DNA of 64,000 nt from JBDSWU01 sp038230395 (lineage in GTDB: Bacteria; Patescibacteriota; Saccharimonadia; Saccharimonadales; UBA4665), in contig JBBRNI010000004.1 of NCBI GenBank assembly GCA_038230395.1, forward strand, positions 1 to 64,000. Reading direction: 5' to 3'. Positions 1-6,456 of this stretch are shown here, piece after piece (position 1 is the stretch's first letter; the number at the start of each line of letters is the position of its first letter). The position numbers and the translations under genes are program-made. The notes below the pieces were generated by a model, which was not told where the DNA came from, ran no database searches, and worked only from the letters and a program-made list of their open reading frames with translations.

Positions 1-1
1 G

Positions 2-1006
2 CTGCACCAGATGCTGCGCGACCCCTACTACGTCGGCATGGTCGTCTACAAGGGCGAGACCTTGCCTGGCAACCACCCAGCGATCATCGACCACGACCTG
101 TTCGAACGAGTCCAGGAGGTCATGGAAGCCCGCAGCAAGCGGGGCAACCGTGACCGGGTGCACCAGCACTATCTCAAGGGGATCTTGTTTTGCGCCCAGT
201 GCCACCGCGAGGGACGAGAAGCCCGACTGATCTACACGCTGGCTCGCGGCCGCAACGGTGAGGAGTACGGCTACTTCCTCTGTCGTGCTCGGCAAGACCA
301 CCAGTGCGATCTGCCCTACTTATCGGTGGAGACCGTCGAGGACAAGATCATCGAGCACTACGCGGTGATCCAGGCCAGCGAAGAGTTCACCGACGAGATG
401 CGGGGCCTGGTCCAGGCCACACTGGACGACCAGCACGCCGCCTCGCGCGAGCTCCAGATCAGCATCCGCAAGGAGTTGGCCCGGCTGGATGTCAAGGAAG
501 AGAACCTGCTCGATCTAGCCGCAGACGGCAGCCTGCCGCAGGCCAAGATCCGGAGCCGACTGACCGCGATCGGGGTCCAGCGAGCCCGGTTGCAGGGTGA
601 TCTGGCAACCGTCGACGAGACGCTGGAGGCGGGAGCCAAGCTCATCGCGAAGGCACTTGACCTGCTGGGGGATGCTCAGACCGTCTACCGAGCCTCTACA
701 GACGGCGGGCGTCGCCTGCTCAACGCAGCCTTCTGGGAGCGGTTCTACGTCGACTCAGACGGCGTCCAGACGGCCGTGCTCAAGCCCCCGTTCGACGAGC
801 TGGACGCCGCTCGTCAGGAGTTCGCAGGCTGGTCACTGGAAGCCGGCTCAGGGGCGAAAAATCAAAAATCCCCCGTTCGTGCCCTGACGGGTACGGACGG
901 GGGAACTGTGACAGACCAACTCGTTGACATTTTTTCTGCCGATGTTTCGAGTAAGCCTGTCATGGTGGGCGCTGAGGGACTCGAACCCCCGACCCTCTCG
1001 GTGTAA
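2..1006 (+). CDS. Large serine recombinase, C-terminal part (5' end outside window)
   Basis: The frame is open from the window edge, so the catalytic resolvase domain lies upstream and only the C-terminal part is present. It opens with a recombinase-domain motif (DPYYVG, residues 4-9 counted from the Met at base 11). A zinc ribbon follows, with Cys at about 61, 64, 91 and 99, then a Leu-rich coiled-coil segment (about 140-230). This order is typical of large serine integrases that move elements by attP x attB recombination. Base composition is unlike the neighbours: bases 421-480 have 40 G/C of 60, against 27 of 60 at 1441-1500. The last codons (GLEPPTLSV) are antisense to the tRNA-Val 3' end, so the C-terminus is set by the integration site. 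This suggests transfer from a high-G+C donor, perhaps an actinobacterium. Confidence 0.85.
   Translation: MHQMLRDPYYVGMVVYKGETLPGNHPAIIDHDLFERVQEVMEARSKRGNRDRVHQHYLKGILFCAQCHREGREARLIYTLARGRNGEEYGYFLCRARQDHQCDLPYLSVETVEDKIIEHYAVIQASEEFTDEMRGLVQATLDDQHAASRELQISIRKELARLDVKEENLLDLAADGSLPQAKIRSRLTAIGVQRARLQGDLATVDETLEAGAKLIAKALDLLGDAQTVYRASTDGGRRLLNAAFWERFYVDSDGVQTAVLKPPFDELDAARQEFAGWSLEAGSGAKNQKSPVRALTGTDGGTVTDQLVDIFSADVSSKPVMVGAEGLEPPTLSV
857..903 (-). terminator. Intrinsic terminator downstream of tRNA-Val
   Basis: Arms at 870-884 and 889-903 pair over 15 bp (two G-U pairs) around a TGAC loop. Read on the minus strand, the stem is followed by two T runs (857-869). This is a standard intrinsic terminator for transcripts leaving the tRNA-Val gene. 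It lies inside the recombinase frame of the other strand. Confidence 0.7.
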
Positions 1007-1039
1007 ACGAGATGCTCTAGCCAACTGAGCTAAGCGCCC
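963..1039 (-). tRNA. tRNA-Val (anticodon TAC)
   Basis: A full cloverleaf can be folded on the minus strand. The acceptor stem is GGGCGCT (1039-1033) with AGCGCCC (973-967), the discriminator is A and the CCA is encoded at 965-963. The anticodon stem TCTCG/CGAGA encloses the loop TTTACAC, giving anticodon TAC for Val. The T loop GTTCGAGTC is canonical. Its 3' end is the likely attachment site of the element to the left. Its 5' end is 7 nt after the stop of the gene at 1047-1640, so the two may share a transcript. Confidence 0.97.
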
Positions 1040-1046
1040 TAGATCT

Positions 1047-1640
1047 CTAATTCGCTTGTGTTGGTGGCAGGTGCAGCCCCCATAAGCGCTCAGATGATAC
1101 TATCATATTCAGAGACGCATTTCTAGAGATGGGGTCTACAACTTCAGCTACCTGCTCAAAGCCCAATAACTCATGAGCACGCAGCGCTATACCGTCCTCA
1201 GCATCGACTGACACCCAAACGCCACTCTGCATGCTCGATGTGCGAGGGTACGAGTGACCAAGGGTGACTGTCATAAAGTGTCGCAGCAGATTACTACGAT
1301 CGTCACGGTCTTTAGGTACATAAAATGAAGCCAATGCTCCTGGGTTAAAAGGTACTTCAGTATCAGCATAGCGTATCGGAGCGATACCAGCCGTGGCTAT
1401 GAGTTGTCCAGATAAACGCATAGTGAAGGTTTGTAACTCTGATTGCGCTTGGTTATTGTGCAGTACTTCATGCAATAATCGTCCATGCGCATCAATAGGC
1501 GCCAGAGTGCTGATCTTGCGAGTATAGCCAGTCAATCCCATTCTCTCAATATTGACCAAATAGTCAGTTGAATCACGAGCTAGTGAACCAGGGCGGGCTA
1601 TCTGGGTAGGATGGGTTAGTGAAAAAGGTTGGCTAGTCAT
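1047..1640 (-). CDS. Hypothetical protein, possibly GNAT-like
   Basis: This 197-aa soluble protein has no signal peptide or membrane segment. Near the C-terminus, the stretch ALRAHELLGFEQV resembles the last helix-strand motif of GNAT acetyltransferases (A...L...GF). The rest gives no clear acetyl-CoA loop, so the family call is weak. The ATG start follows an extended -10 promoter (1663-1671), leaving a leader of about 16 nt. The gene lies between the Fic gene and tRNA-Val, on the same strand as both. Confidence 0.7.
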   Translation of the reverse strand: MTSQPFSLTHPTQIARPGSLARDSTDYLVNIERMGLTGYTRKISTLAPIDAHGRLLHEVLHNNQAQSELQTFTMRLSGQLIATAGIAPIRYADTEVPFNPGALASFYVPKDRDDRSNLLRHFMTVTLGHSYPRTSSMQSGVWVSVDAEDGIALRAHELLGFEQVAEVVDPISRNASLNMIVSSERLWGLHLPPTQAN

Positions 1641-1662
1641 AGTGATGGTCTTAGGGCTAAAT

Positions 1663-1671
1663 ATTATAGCA
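1663..1671 (-). promoter_or_regulatory. Extended -10 promoter for the GNAT-like gene
   Basis: On the minus strand the sequence is TGCTATAAT, a consensus extended -10 element, placed 22 nt before the ATG at 1640. The start of transcription should fall near 1656. Confidence 0.6.
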
Positions 1672-1707
1672 TGACTTTTATATATTTACCAGGTTTCAAG
1701 ACATTCC

Positions 1708-2640
1708 TTATAAGGATCCACTATAGGCTGAATGTAGAATCTCTGCAGCTGCAGCGACTGACTCTGCTACTAACAATTCGAGCGGAGCATAGTCTTGTTT
1801 AATCTGAGCGAGCTCTAGGTATTTGTAGTAAGCGTACTTGCGCTCTTTCAGGATAATTGGTGGCGTCAAATTAGCTCGTAGCGCCATGGTTAGTAGTAAT
1901 AAGCGACCAGTCCGACCATTGCCATCACTAAAAGGATGTACTTTCTCAAAATCAGCATGCGTTTTGGCCAGTAGGCCCAGAACATCACTGCTGGCCTTAT
2001 TCATGTGGTTAGTGAGTTCAGCCATTAGTTTAGGTACTTTGAGCCAGTTGGCTACCGCAGTCCTAGAACCCATAATACGCACTCCATGTTGACGATATTC
2101 ACCAGCGTCGCTGACTATACCATTCATAAGTCGCAAATGTATTCCAAGAATAAAGGCTTCATCTATTTCTAAGTTAGCATCGGCCTGCAGATAATCAAGC
2201 ACCCAGTTCAGCGCCGCTTGGTGATTACGGGCCTCTGTCTGCTCAATAGCCGTTCTATTCGACAAAACTTTGTTCGAGAAGATGACGTCTTCGACATCTG
2301 ACAAAGTCATAGTGCTGCCCTCAATGGTATTTGTATGGTAGGTCAAATGAAGGGTGAGCGCATTTAGAACTGATTTGTTCTCGACAATGTCTCTCACCGA
2401 CAGCTTATGCTGCCAGACCGCATCTTTTGTTGCCGCTAAATGTAATGTGTCAACTGCTTCGGCGCCGACAATATCCAAGTACAGCCTCTCGATGTTCAGC
2501 AAGGCGTTCTTACGCGGTTCAGATCGTTGTCGTAGCCAAGCATTCACGGTCGCAAATGAAACACCGAGCTTATGAGCCAGCTGCTCCTGCGACCATTGGC
2601 TCGACTTGAGAATGGATTGTAGTTGTTGTAAGTAATTCAT
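1708..2640 (-). CDS. Fic-domain protein with N-terminal HTH
   Basis: This 310-aa protein has an XRE-type helix-turn-helix at about 14-40 (Q-L-A-x-x-L-G-V-S...V-N-x-W). The Fic fold follows, with the complete active-site motif HPFSDGNGRTGR at 235-246. An inhibitory-helix motif TNTIEG (103-108) fits the (S/T)xxxE(G/N) rule, so it is a class II Fic protein with an N-terminal autoinhibitory helix. Fic enzymes usually transfer AMP from ATP to a target hydroxyl, and this active site appears intact; the target is unknown. Its promoter (2650-2678) lies within a palindrome (2641-2674) that the HTH may bind. Alternatively it could be the toxin part of a toxin-antitoxin pair, but no separate antitoxin is adjacent. 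Confidence 0.9.
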   Translation of the reverse strand: MNYLQQLQSILKSSQWSQEQLAHKLGVSFATVNAWLRQRSEPRKNALLNIERLYLDIVGAEAVDTLHLAATKDAVWQHKLSVRDIVENKSVLNALTLHLTYHTNTIEGSTMTLSDVEDVIFSNKVLSNRTAIEQTEARNHQAALNWVLDYLQADANLEIDEAFILGIHLRLMNGIVSDAGEYRQHGVRIMGSRTAVANWLKVPKLMAELTNHMNKASSDVLGLLAKTHADFEKVHPFSDGNGRTGRLLLLTMALRANLTPPIILKERKYAYYKYLELAQIKQDYAPLELLVAESVAAAAEILHSAYSGSL

Positions 2641-2678
2641 AACTTTATAAGTATATCAGGAGTACTATAAAGTTACAA
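2641..2678 (-). promoter_or_regulatory. Fic promoter overlapped by a palindromic operator
   Basis: On the minus strand a -35 TTGTAA (2678-2673), a 17-nt spacer and a -10 TATACT (2655-2650) precede the ATG at 2640 by 9 nt. A perfect 9-bp inverted repeat, AACTTTATA (2641-2649) and TATAAAGTT (2666-2674), covers the start region and the -35/spacer. The repeat extends to about 12 bp with one bulged base. The position suits repression by the gene's own HTH domain. Confidence 0.6.
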
Positions 2679-2697
2679 TAATCAGGTTTGATAAAAA

Positions 2698-2823
2698 ATG
2701 AGAGGAACTATCGGGCTTCACCCTCCTCCACTGCGGCGTGCTCGGAGCTAGCTCCTGTGCTCGTCCTCGCTGCGCGACCTCTATTCGCTTCGCTCAGGAT
2801 GTTCTTAGCCCGTCACACAGACC
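2698..2823. repeat. Intergenic tract related to the one before the second tRNA-Leu
   Basis: This tract shares an exact 18-mer (2726-2743 = 6230-6247) with the tract at 6199-6291. Both begin with ATGAGAGGA, like the tRNA-Leu 3' region read antisense, and both contain a GTTCTTA motif before an ACCA. This copy carries about 45 extra bases in the middle. It encodes no plausible protein. Confidence 0.6.
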
Positions 2824-2850
2824 AATAAAAAGGACCAGCTTTGCTGATCC
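2824..2850 (-). terminator. Intrinsic terminator of tRNA-Leu(GAG)
   Basis: On the minus strand GGATCAGC pairs with GCTGGTCC over 8 bp (one G-U) around an AAA loop. TTTTTATT follows. The hairpin begins 9 nt after the tRNA 3' end. Confidence 0.8.
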
Positions 2851-2859
2851 ATTTTTAGT

Positions 2860-2945
2860 TGGTGCGGATGAGAGGACTTGAACCTCCACAGGGTTGCCCC
2901 CACTACCACCTCAAGGTAGCGTGTCTACCATTCCACCACATCCGC
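2860..2945 (-). tRNA. tRNA-Leu (anticodon GAG)
   Basis: The acceptor GCGGATG (2945-2939) pairs with CATCCGC, the discriminator is A and CCA is encoded at 2862-2860. The anticodon arm CTACC-TTGAGGT-GGTAG gives anticodon GAG. A long variable arm, as expected for Leu, precedes the T arm GGAGGTTCAAGTCCTC. An intrinsic terminator follows. Confidence 0.97.
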
Positions 2946-2990
2946 AGGTGTCTTGAACTCAGGTCATTCTATCTGTTATTATCCAAAAAC

Positions 2991-3257
2991 TCAAGCTTTG
3001 CGGCGACGCTTTGTGGGTCTGCGCTGCTCGATTGAACTTATTCCTTTAAGGGCTACCGCTGCCCAGACTATATTTAGCGCTATGTTTACATAGGCTTTTT
3101 TATCCAGTGAATAGATGATTAGGAATGTAGCACCTAAGAAGTTATCAAGCTCGAACCACAGCGTCTTCCCCGTCCACTGTCCAATACTTGTGCGATAAAA
3201 TCCAAATAGGATTAGTGCACAGCCGATAATTCCAAAGATGTTAGATAGGCTGCCCAT
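2991..3257 (-). CDS. Small membrane protein, CBU_0592-like
   Basis: Three or four hydrophobic segments fill this 88-aa protein, which ends in a very basic tail (RRPTKRRRKA). The pattern ALILFGFYRTSIGQ...LDNFLGA resembles the small CBU_0592-type membrane family, whose function is unknown. A longer frame reaches 3353, but that would overlap the oxidase gene by nearly 100 bp. The ATG at 3257 begins one base after the upstream stop (3259-3261), which suggests translational coupling, and no Shine-Dalgarno is obvious. Confidence 0.75.
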   Translation of the reverse strand: MGSLSNIFGIIGCALILFGFYRTSIGQWTGKTLWFELDNFLGATFLIIYSLDKKAYVNIALNIVWAAVALKGISSIEQRRPTKRRRKA

Positions 3258-3258
3258 A

Positions 3259-4893
3259 CTAGCTGCGAGGGAGGTGGTCGTAGAGGTGGTCGAGGCCAAA
3301 ATCAGCCCGAACAATCGACTTAATATCTTCGAGTGAACTGCCAAATTTAACACCAGGATTCAGTGTGCCGTAAGGGTCAAAGGCTTGTTTAATTTTTTGG
3401 AGAAAGGCGTATGCTTCACTGCCATAAAAGGCTTCGAGATATGGGGTGCGCAAGCGGCCGTCGCCCGCTTCGCTGCTAATGCTACCGCCCAAGCTAATCA
3501 CCAGCTTATGGTAGTCGTCAATCAGGCGGAAAGCTTTTTGGCGATCACCAACTTGGCTTAGGTCGAGCTGTGGTTGGACGTGGACAACGCCTTCACCGGC
3601 GTGACCCCATAGAGCACCTGGTAATTCCTGTGATTCTAGTATAATTTGGAGGCCATTCATTAGCGCTTGCAGGCTATCGGTTGGCACGCTAGCATCGCCG
3701 ATAATTGGTACGGAGCGACTGGTGCCATTATTATGGCCCAGAATGGTGCTAGATGTTTGGCGAACCTTCCAAAACTGTTGTTGCTGCTCGACATCGGCTG
3801 CTTGCAAGACATGACTAGCATTCTTATCGAGAATTTTGTTGACTCTCTTCAGCTGGCGCTTTTGGTGTTTATCGATTAAGTCCAGTTCAATCAGCATGGT
3901 TGCTGCTGGGAATGGTGGCGTCATGATTTCACGGAGCTGATTAGGGTTGAGTGTTTGGACAGTTTGCAGTAGGTCGCTGTTAACGAACTCTAGGGCGCTG
4001 GGCGGCTCAGACAACGCTCGAAGCTGTACGACAGCCTTCTGAAGTCGCTCTAACGTGTCGAATTGCGCCAAAAGTACAGTAGTCTGCGGGCTGTGCGCTT
4101 CGGTATCGAGGGTCGCTTCAGTGACAATCCCGAGCGTCCCCTGGCTGCCAACAATTAGCGGTGTCAGGTCAAATGAACCGTCTTTACGCTTTACATCAGA
4201 CAAGTGATAACCAGCATTATTTTTGAGCACATCACGCTCAAGTTGCTCAAGAATATCACGGTTTTCTTCTAGTAAAGTGTCTATGGAGCGGTAGATTTCG
4301 CCTTCAAAGGTTGATAAGCCAAGTTTTTTGCTGAGTTCACGCTTACTAATACGTCCGGTTTCAATAACCTCACCGTTAGCCAACACCACACGTAAAGCCT
4401 GCACATAAGTGCGAGTATCGCCGTATTTGATAGACTTTTCGCCGCTAGCGTTGTTAGCGATTGCTCCACCGACCGTGGAGTACTCCAATGAAGCTGGGTA
4501 TGGTGGTAAGAAACGGCCGTGGGTATGCAGTGTCTGTTGTAATTTACCATAGATGATACCAGGTTCAACAGTGACAGTATTGGCTTTCGTATCAAGCTCC
4601 AGGACCCGGTTCATGTGTGCTGGAAAAACTAGCATAATTCCAGCTCCAAGCGCCGCGCCAGATTGATCAGTACCTGATCCTCTAGCTGTTATAGGTATAA
4701 CTCGACCACGCTCGGCCAGCTGCCAGGTAAAGCGAGCGGTTTTGCGAACATCATTTTCGTTGCGTGGGTAGGCAACTAAGGCAGGTGCCAAAGCAAGAAT
4801 ACTACCGTCGGTAGCAAAATAGCGCCGAGCGTCGGTGCTGGTCATGACTTCGCCAGTCAAATGCTCTTGCAGATAGTGGGCGACTTTACTCAT
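3259..4893 (-). CDS. FAD-linked oxidase (GlcD/D-lactate dehydrogenase type)
   Basis: This 544-aa protein has an N-terminal PCMH-type FAD-binding domain (about 35-220) with the PITARGSGTDQSG loop, then TVGGAIANNASGEKSIKYGDT, which contacts the flavin. The C-terminal oxidase half (about 250-530) ends in the family's closing motif, FDPYGTLNPGVKF. Relatives oxidise 2-hydroxy acids such as D-lactate or glycolate and pass electrons to quinone or other acceptors. The substrate cannot be read from sequence. No iron-sulfur partner is adjacent. It may form a transcription unit with the small membrane protein that starts one base after its stop. Confidence 0.9.
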   Translation of the reverse strand: MSKVAHYLQEHLTGEVMTSTDARRYFATDGSILALAPALVAYPRNENDVRKTARFTWQLAERGRVIPITARGSGTDQSGAALGAGIMLVFPAHMNRVLELDTKANTVTVEPGIIYGKLQQTLHTHGRFLPPYPASLEYSTVGGAIANNASGEKSIKYGDTRTYVQALRVVLANGEVIETGRISKRELSKKLGLSTFEGEIYRSIDTLLEENRDILEQLERDVLKNNAGYHLSDVKRKDGSFDLTPLIVGSQGTLGIVTEATLDTEAHSPQTTVLLAQFDTLERLQKAVVQLRALSEPPSALEFVNSDLLQTVQTLNPNQLREIMTPPFPAATMLIELDLIDKHQKRQLKRVNKILDKNASHVLQAADVEQQQQFWKVRQTSSTILGHNNGTSRSVPIIGDASVPTDSLQALMNGLQIILESQELPGALWGHAGEGVVHVQPQLDLSQVGDRQKAFRLIDDYHKLVISLGGSISSEAGDGRLRTPYLEAFYGSEAYAFLQKIKQAFDPYGTLNPGVKFGSSLEDIKSIVRADFGLDHLYDHLPRS

Positions 4894-4961
4894 GTTTGTA
4901 TACTCATAATCTCCTCAAATCATAGCATGAAACGCCGGTAAGTTGCTTATGCTGAACGTGC

Positions 4962-5215
4962 CTACAAGCTAAGATAAGTGGATTTTAAGTTGGCGAGCTG
5001 CTTGCTATGGTCCGCTACTACAACGACGACGTCGAGCTTGTGTCCTAATCTAGCAATGTCGCTTTTATCAGCCTTAGTTGCTATTACTTTGTGTAACTCA
5101 TCAAATTGATTAGCGATAAGCTTCAATGCAGTACACACAATCTTGCCAACAAATCGGCAACAATTTCTTCAACGTCATGCTTAGTAGCTAACTGATTTTG
5201 ATTATTTTTATTCAT
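4962..5215 (-). pseudogene. Frameshifted small coiled-coil gene
   Basis: From an ATG at 5215 the minus strand encodes a charged N-terminus (MNKNNQNQLATKHDVEEIVADLLA) that stops after 30 codons. A different frame then continues as LKLIANQFDELHKVIATKADKSDIARLGHKLDVV... to a stop at 4962. The two parts together resemble the short ATKxD-containing coiled-coil proteins of about 80-100 aa. A single indel around 5130-5150 would join them. A true degraded gene or a sequencing indel are both possible. Nothing else is seen between 4893 and 5390. Confidence 0.5.
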
Positions 5216-5389
5216 ACTATTAGTTTAAGCCTCATTGTGGCTCAAGTCATTAAATTTTGCTTAATTCTTGTTGTAGTTTTGGCGAGCCGACGGGTCGAGG
5301 TGATCTGCATTACTACTATGGTGTTTTTAACTAATATGTGATAAAATATGTTAATCCATTTTATTTGATTTATTGGAAACGTTTTTTGT

Positions 5390-6190
5390 ATGAAACTGAC
5401 ATCCTCACTCAGATTTGTAAGTCTGACCCCTATTCTCGTCTTAATGCTGAGCTTAGCTGGTGCTATTAGTGGCACCTATCAACAGGCTCACAGCGCTCAC
5501 TCCTTGCAGCCAGATGCTTTCGTTTCGCACTCACAACTAGTAAAGACGCTAAGCCTACCTCAGATTCAGCTGCAAGACATGTTTCCCGACTATAGCATAC
5601 CGCCAATTAGCAATGGTTTAGCGCCCTTGTTGACTACAATACCCACCACTCAACCAGTAGTTTTTCTCGGTATTGACGATGGCCAAGATAAACTGCCGAC
5701 TGATTTATCGATCATGAAGTACAACCACATCAAAGCCTCGTTGTTTTTGGCTAATCATCTCATCGAAGACAATCCAAACTTTTTTAAAGGGTTTATAACC
5801 GCTGGGTCTTATGTTGAAGACCATAGTGTAAACCACGTACAAATGTCCAAGCTAAGTTACACGCAACAACGCCAGGAGATATGTAACGAGGCTGACTTGC
5901 AAGCGCGACAGTTTGGCCGTCGGCCAACACTATTTAGGCCCCCGTACGGTGATTACAACTCCAACACGCGACGAGCAGCCGCTGACTGCGGCATGAAGGC
6001 TGTCGTGCTATGGATTGCCAAAGCTAATGGCGGTTCGATGCAGTACCAGGTTGGTAACCGTTTACGCCCCGGGGATATCGTGCTGATGCACTTTCGACCT
6101 GAATTCGCCCAAGATATGCAAGCATTTGTAGATGCCGAAAAAGCAGCTGGTTTGCATACTGTTCTGCTGGAGGATTGGATTAGATCTTAG
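5390..6190 (+). CDS. Secreted polysaccharide deacetylase (NodB domain)
   Basis: An N-terminal hydrophobic segment (about 8-28) acts as a signal peptide or anchor. The NodB-type domain then shows its motifs in order: IDDG at 95-98 with the metal-binding Asp, HSVNH at 145-149 with two metal His, RPPYG at 183-187, and VLMH at 231-234 with the catalytic His. Such enzymes remove acetyl groups from peptidoglycan GlcNAc or other polysaccharides. It is the only plus-strand gene among minus-strand genes here. It ends just before a tRNA-derived hairpin tract that may terminate it. No Shine-Dalgarno is evident before the ATG. Confidence 0.92.
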   Translation: MKLTSSLRFVSLTPILVLMLSLAGAISGTYQQAHSAHSLQPDAFVSHSQLVKTLSLPQIQLQDMFPDYSIPPISNGLAPLLTTIPTTQPVVFLGIDDGQDKLPTDLSIMKYNHIKASLFLANHLIEDNPNFFKGFITAGSYVEDHSVNHVQMSKLSYTQQRQEICNEADLQARQFGRRPTLFRPPYGDYNSNTRRAAADCGMKAVVLWIAKANGGSMQYQVGNRLRPGDIVLMHFRPEFAQDMQAFVDAEKAAGLHTVLLEDWIRS

Positions 6191-6198
6191 ACAATCTG

Positions 6199-6291
6199 GG
6201 GGATGAGAGGACTAGCGGAATTAGTCCTTCTCCACTGCGGCGTGCTCAGGAGGTTCTTAACTCTCTTATCCGCACCAAGTAAAAAGACCCC
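6199..6291. repeat. tRNA-Leu-flanking tract with inverted copy of tRNA 3' end
   Basis: The tract begins with ATGAGAGGACT, identical to the antisense tRNA-Leu 3' region at 2868-2878. It contains a 7-bp hairpin (AGGACTA/TAGTCCT) and the 18-mer shared with 2726-2743. It ends with a near copy of the tRNA-Leu T arm, acceptor strand and CCA (about 6249-6277) in the orientation opposite to the real gene at 6311-6396. Confidence 0.65.
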
Positions 6292-6325
6292 AGAACGGGG
6301 TCTTTTTACTTGGTGCGGATAAGAG
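6263..6325. terminator. Perfect 29-bp hairpin containing the tRNA-Leu(CAG) 3' end
   Basis: Arms at 6263-6291 and 6297-6325 are perfectly complementary with a 5-nt loop. The inner part (GACCCC/GGGGTC flanked by A5 and T5 runs) is a bidirectional intrinsic terminator for the deacetylase and the tRNA. The outer part includes the last 15 nt of the tRNA and their inverted copy. Confidence 0.8.
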
Positions 6326-6396
6326 GACTTGAACCTCCACGTCCTTGCGGACACTAGTACCTGAAACTAGCGCGTCTACCATTCCGCCACATCCGC
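6311..6396 (-). tRNA. tRNA-Leu (anticodon CAG)
   Basis: The acceptor GCGGATG (6396-6390) pairs with TATCCGC with one G-U, the discriminator is A and CCA is encoded at 6313-6311. The anticodon arm CTAGT-TTCAGGT-ACTAG gives anticodon CAG. A long variable arm is present. It differs from tRNA-Leu(GAG) at 2860 mainly in the anticodon and variable arms. Confidence 0.97.
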
Positions 6397-6456
6397 GCAC
6401 GTACCAATAACCGTCATATCTTATCTGTTTTATGCCCAAAACTCAAGCATCAATAA

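Larger units (their letters stand above)
1..1006. mobile_element. Right end of an element integrated at tRNA-Val
   Basis: High-G+C sequence with a serine recombinase ends abruptly at the 3' part of a tRNA-Val gene, where G+C falls to the level of the rest of the window. A recombinase at the end of an element next to a tRNA 3' end is the usual layout of an integrated element. The other end and the second att copy are outside the window, so size and cargo are unknown. The exact core cannot be fixed from one junction. Confidence 0.55.

Noticed and set aside
970..1006. C-terminal GAEGLEPPTLSV of the recombinase as a functional motif
   Set aside because: These codons are the antisense of the tRNA-Val 3' end. 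They are a result of insertion, not a conserved protein feature.
3258..3353. Longer start for the small membrane protein at 2991-3257
   Set aside because: It would place nearly 100 bp inside the FAD-linked oxidase gene. The extra residues are Ser/Thr-rich and do not look like part of the membrane protein. The ATG at 3257, directly after the upstream stop, is simpler.
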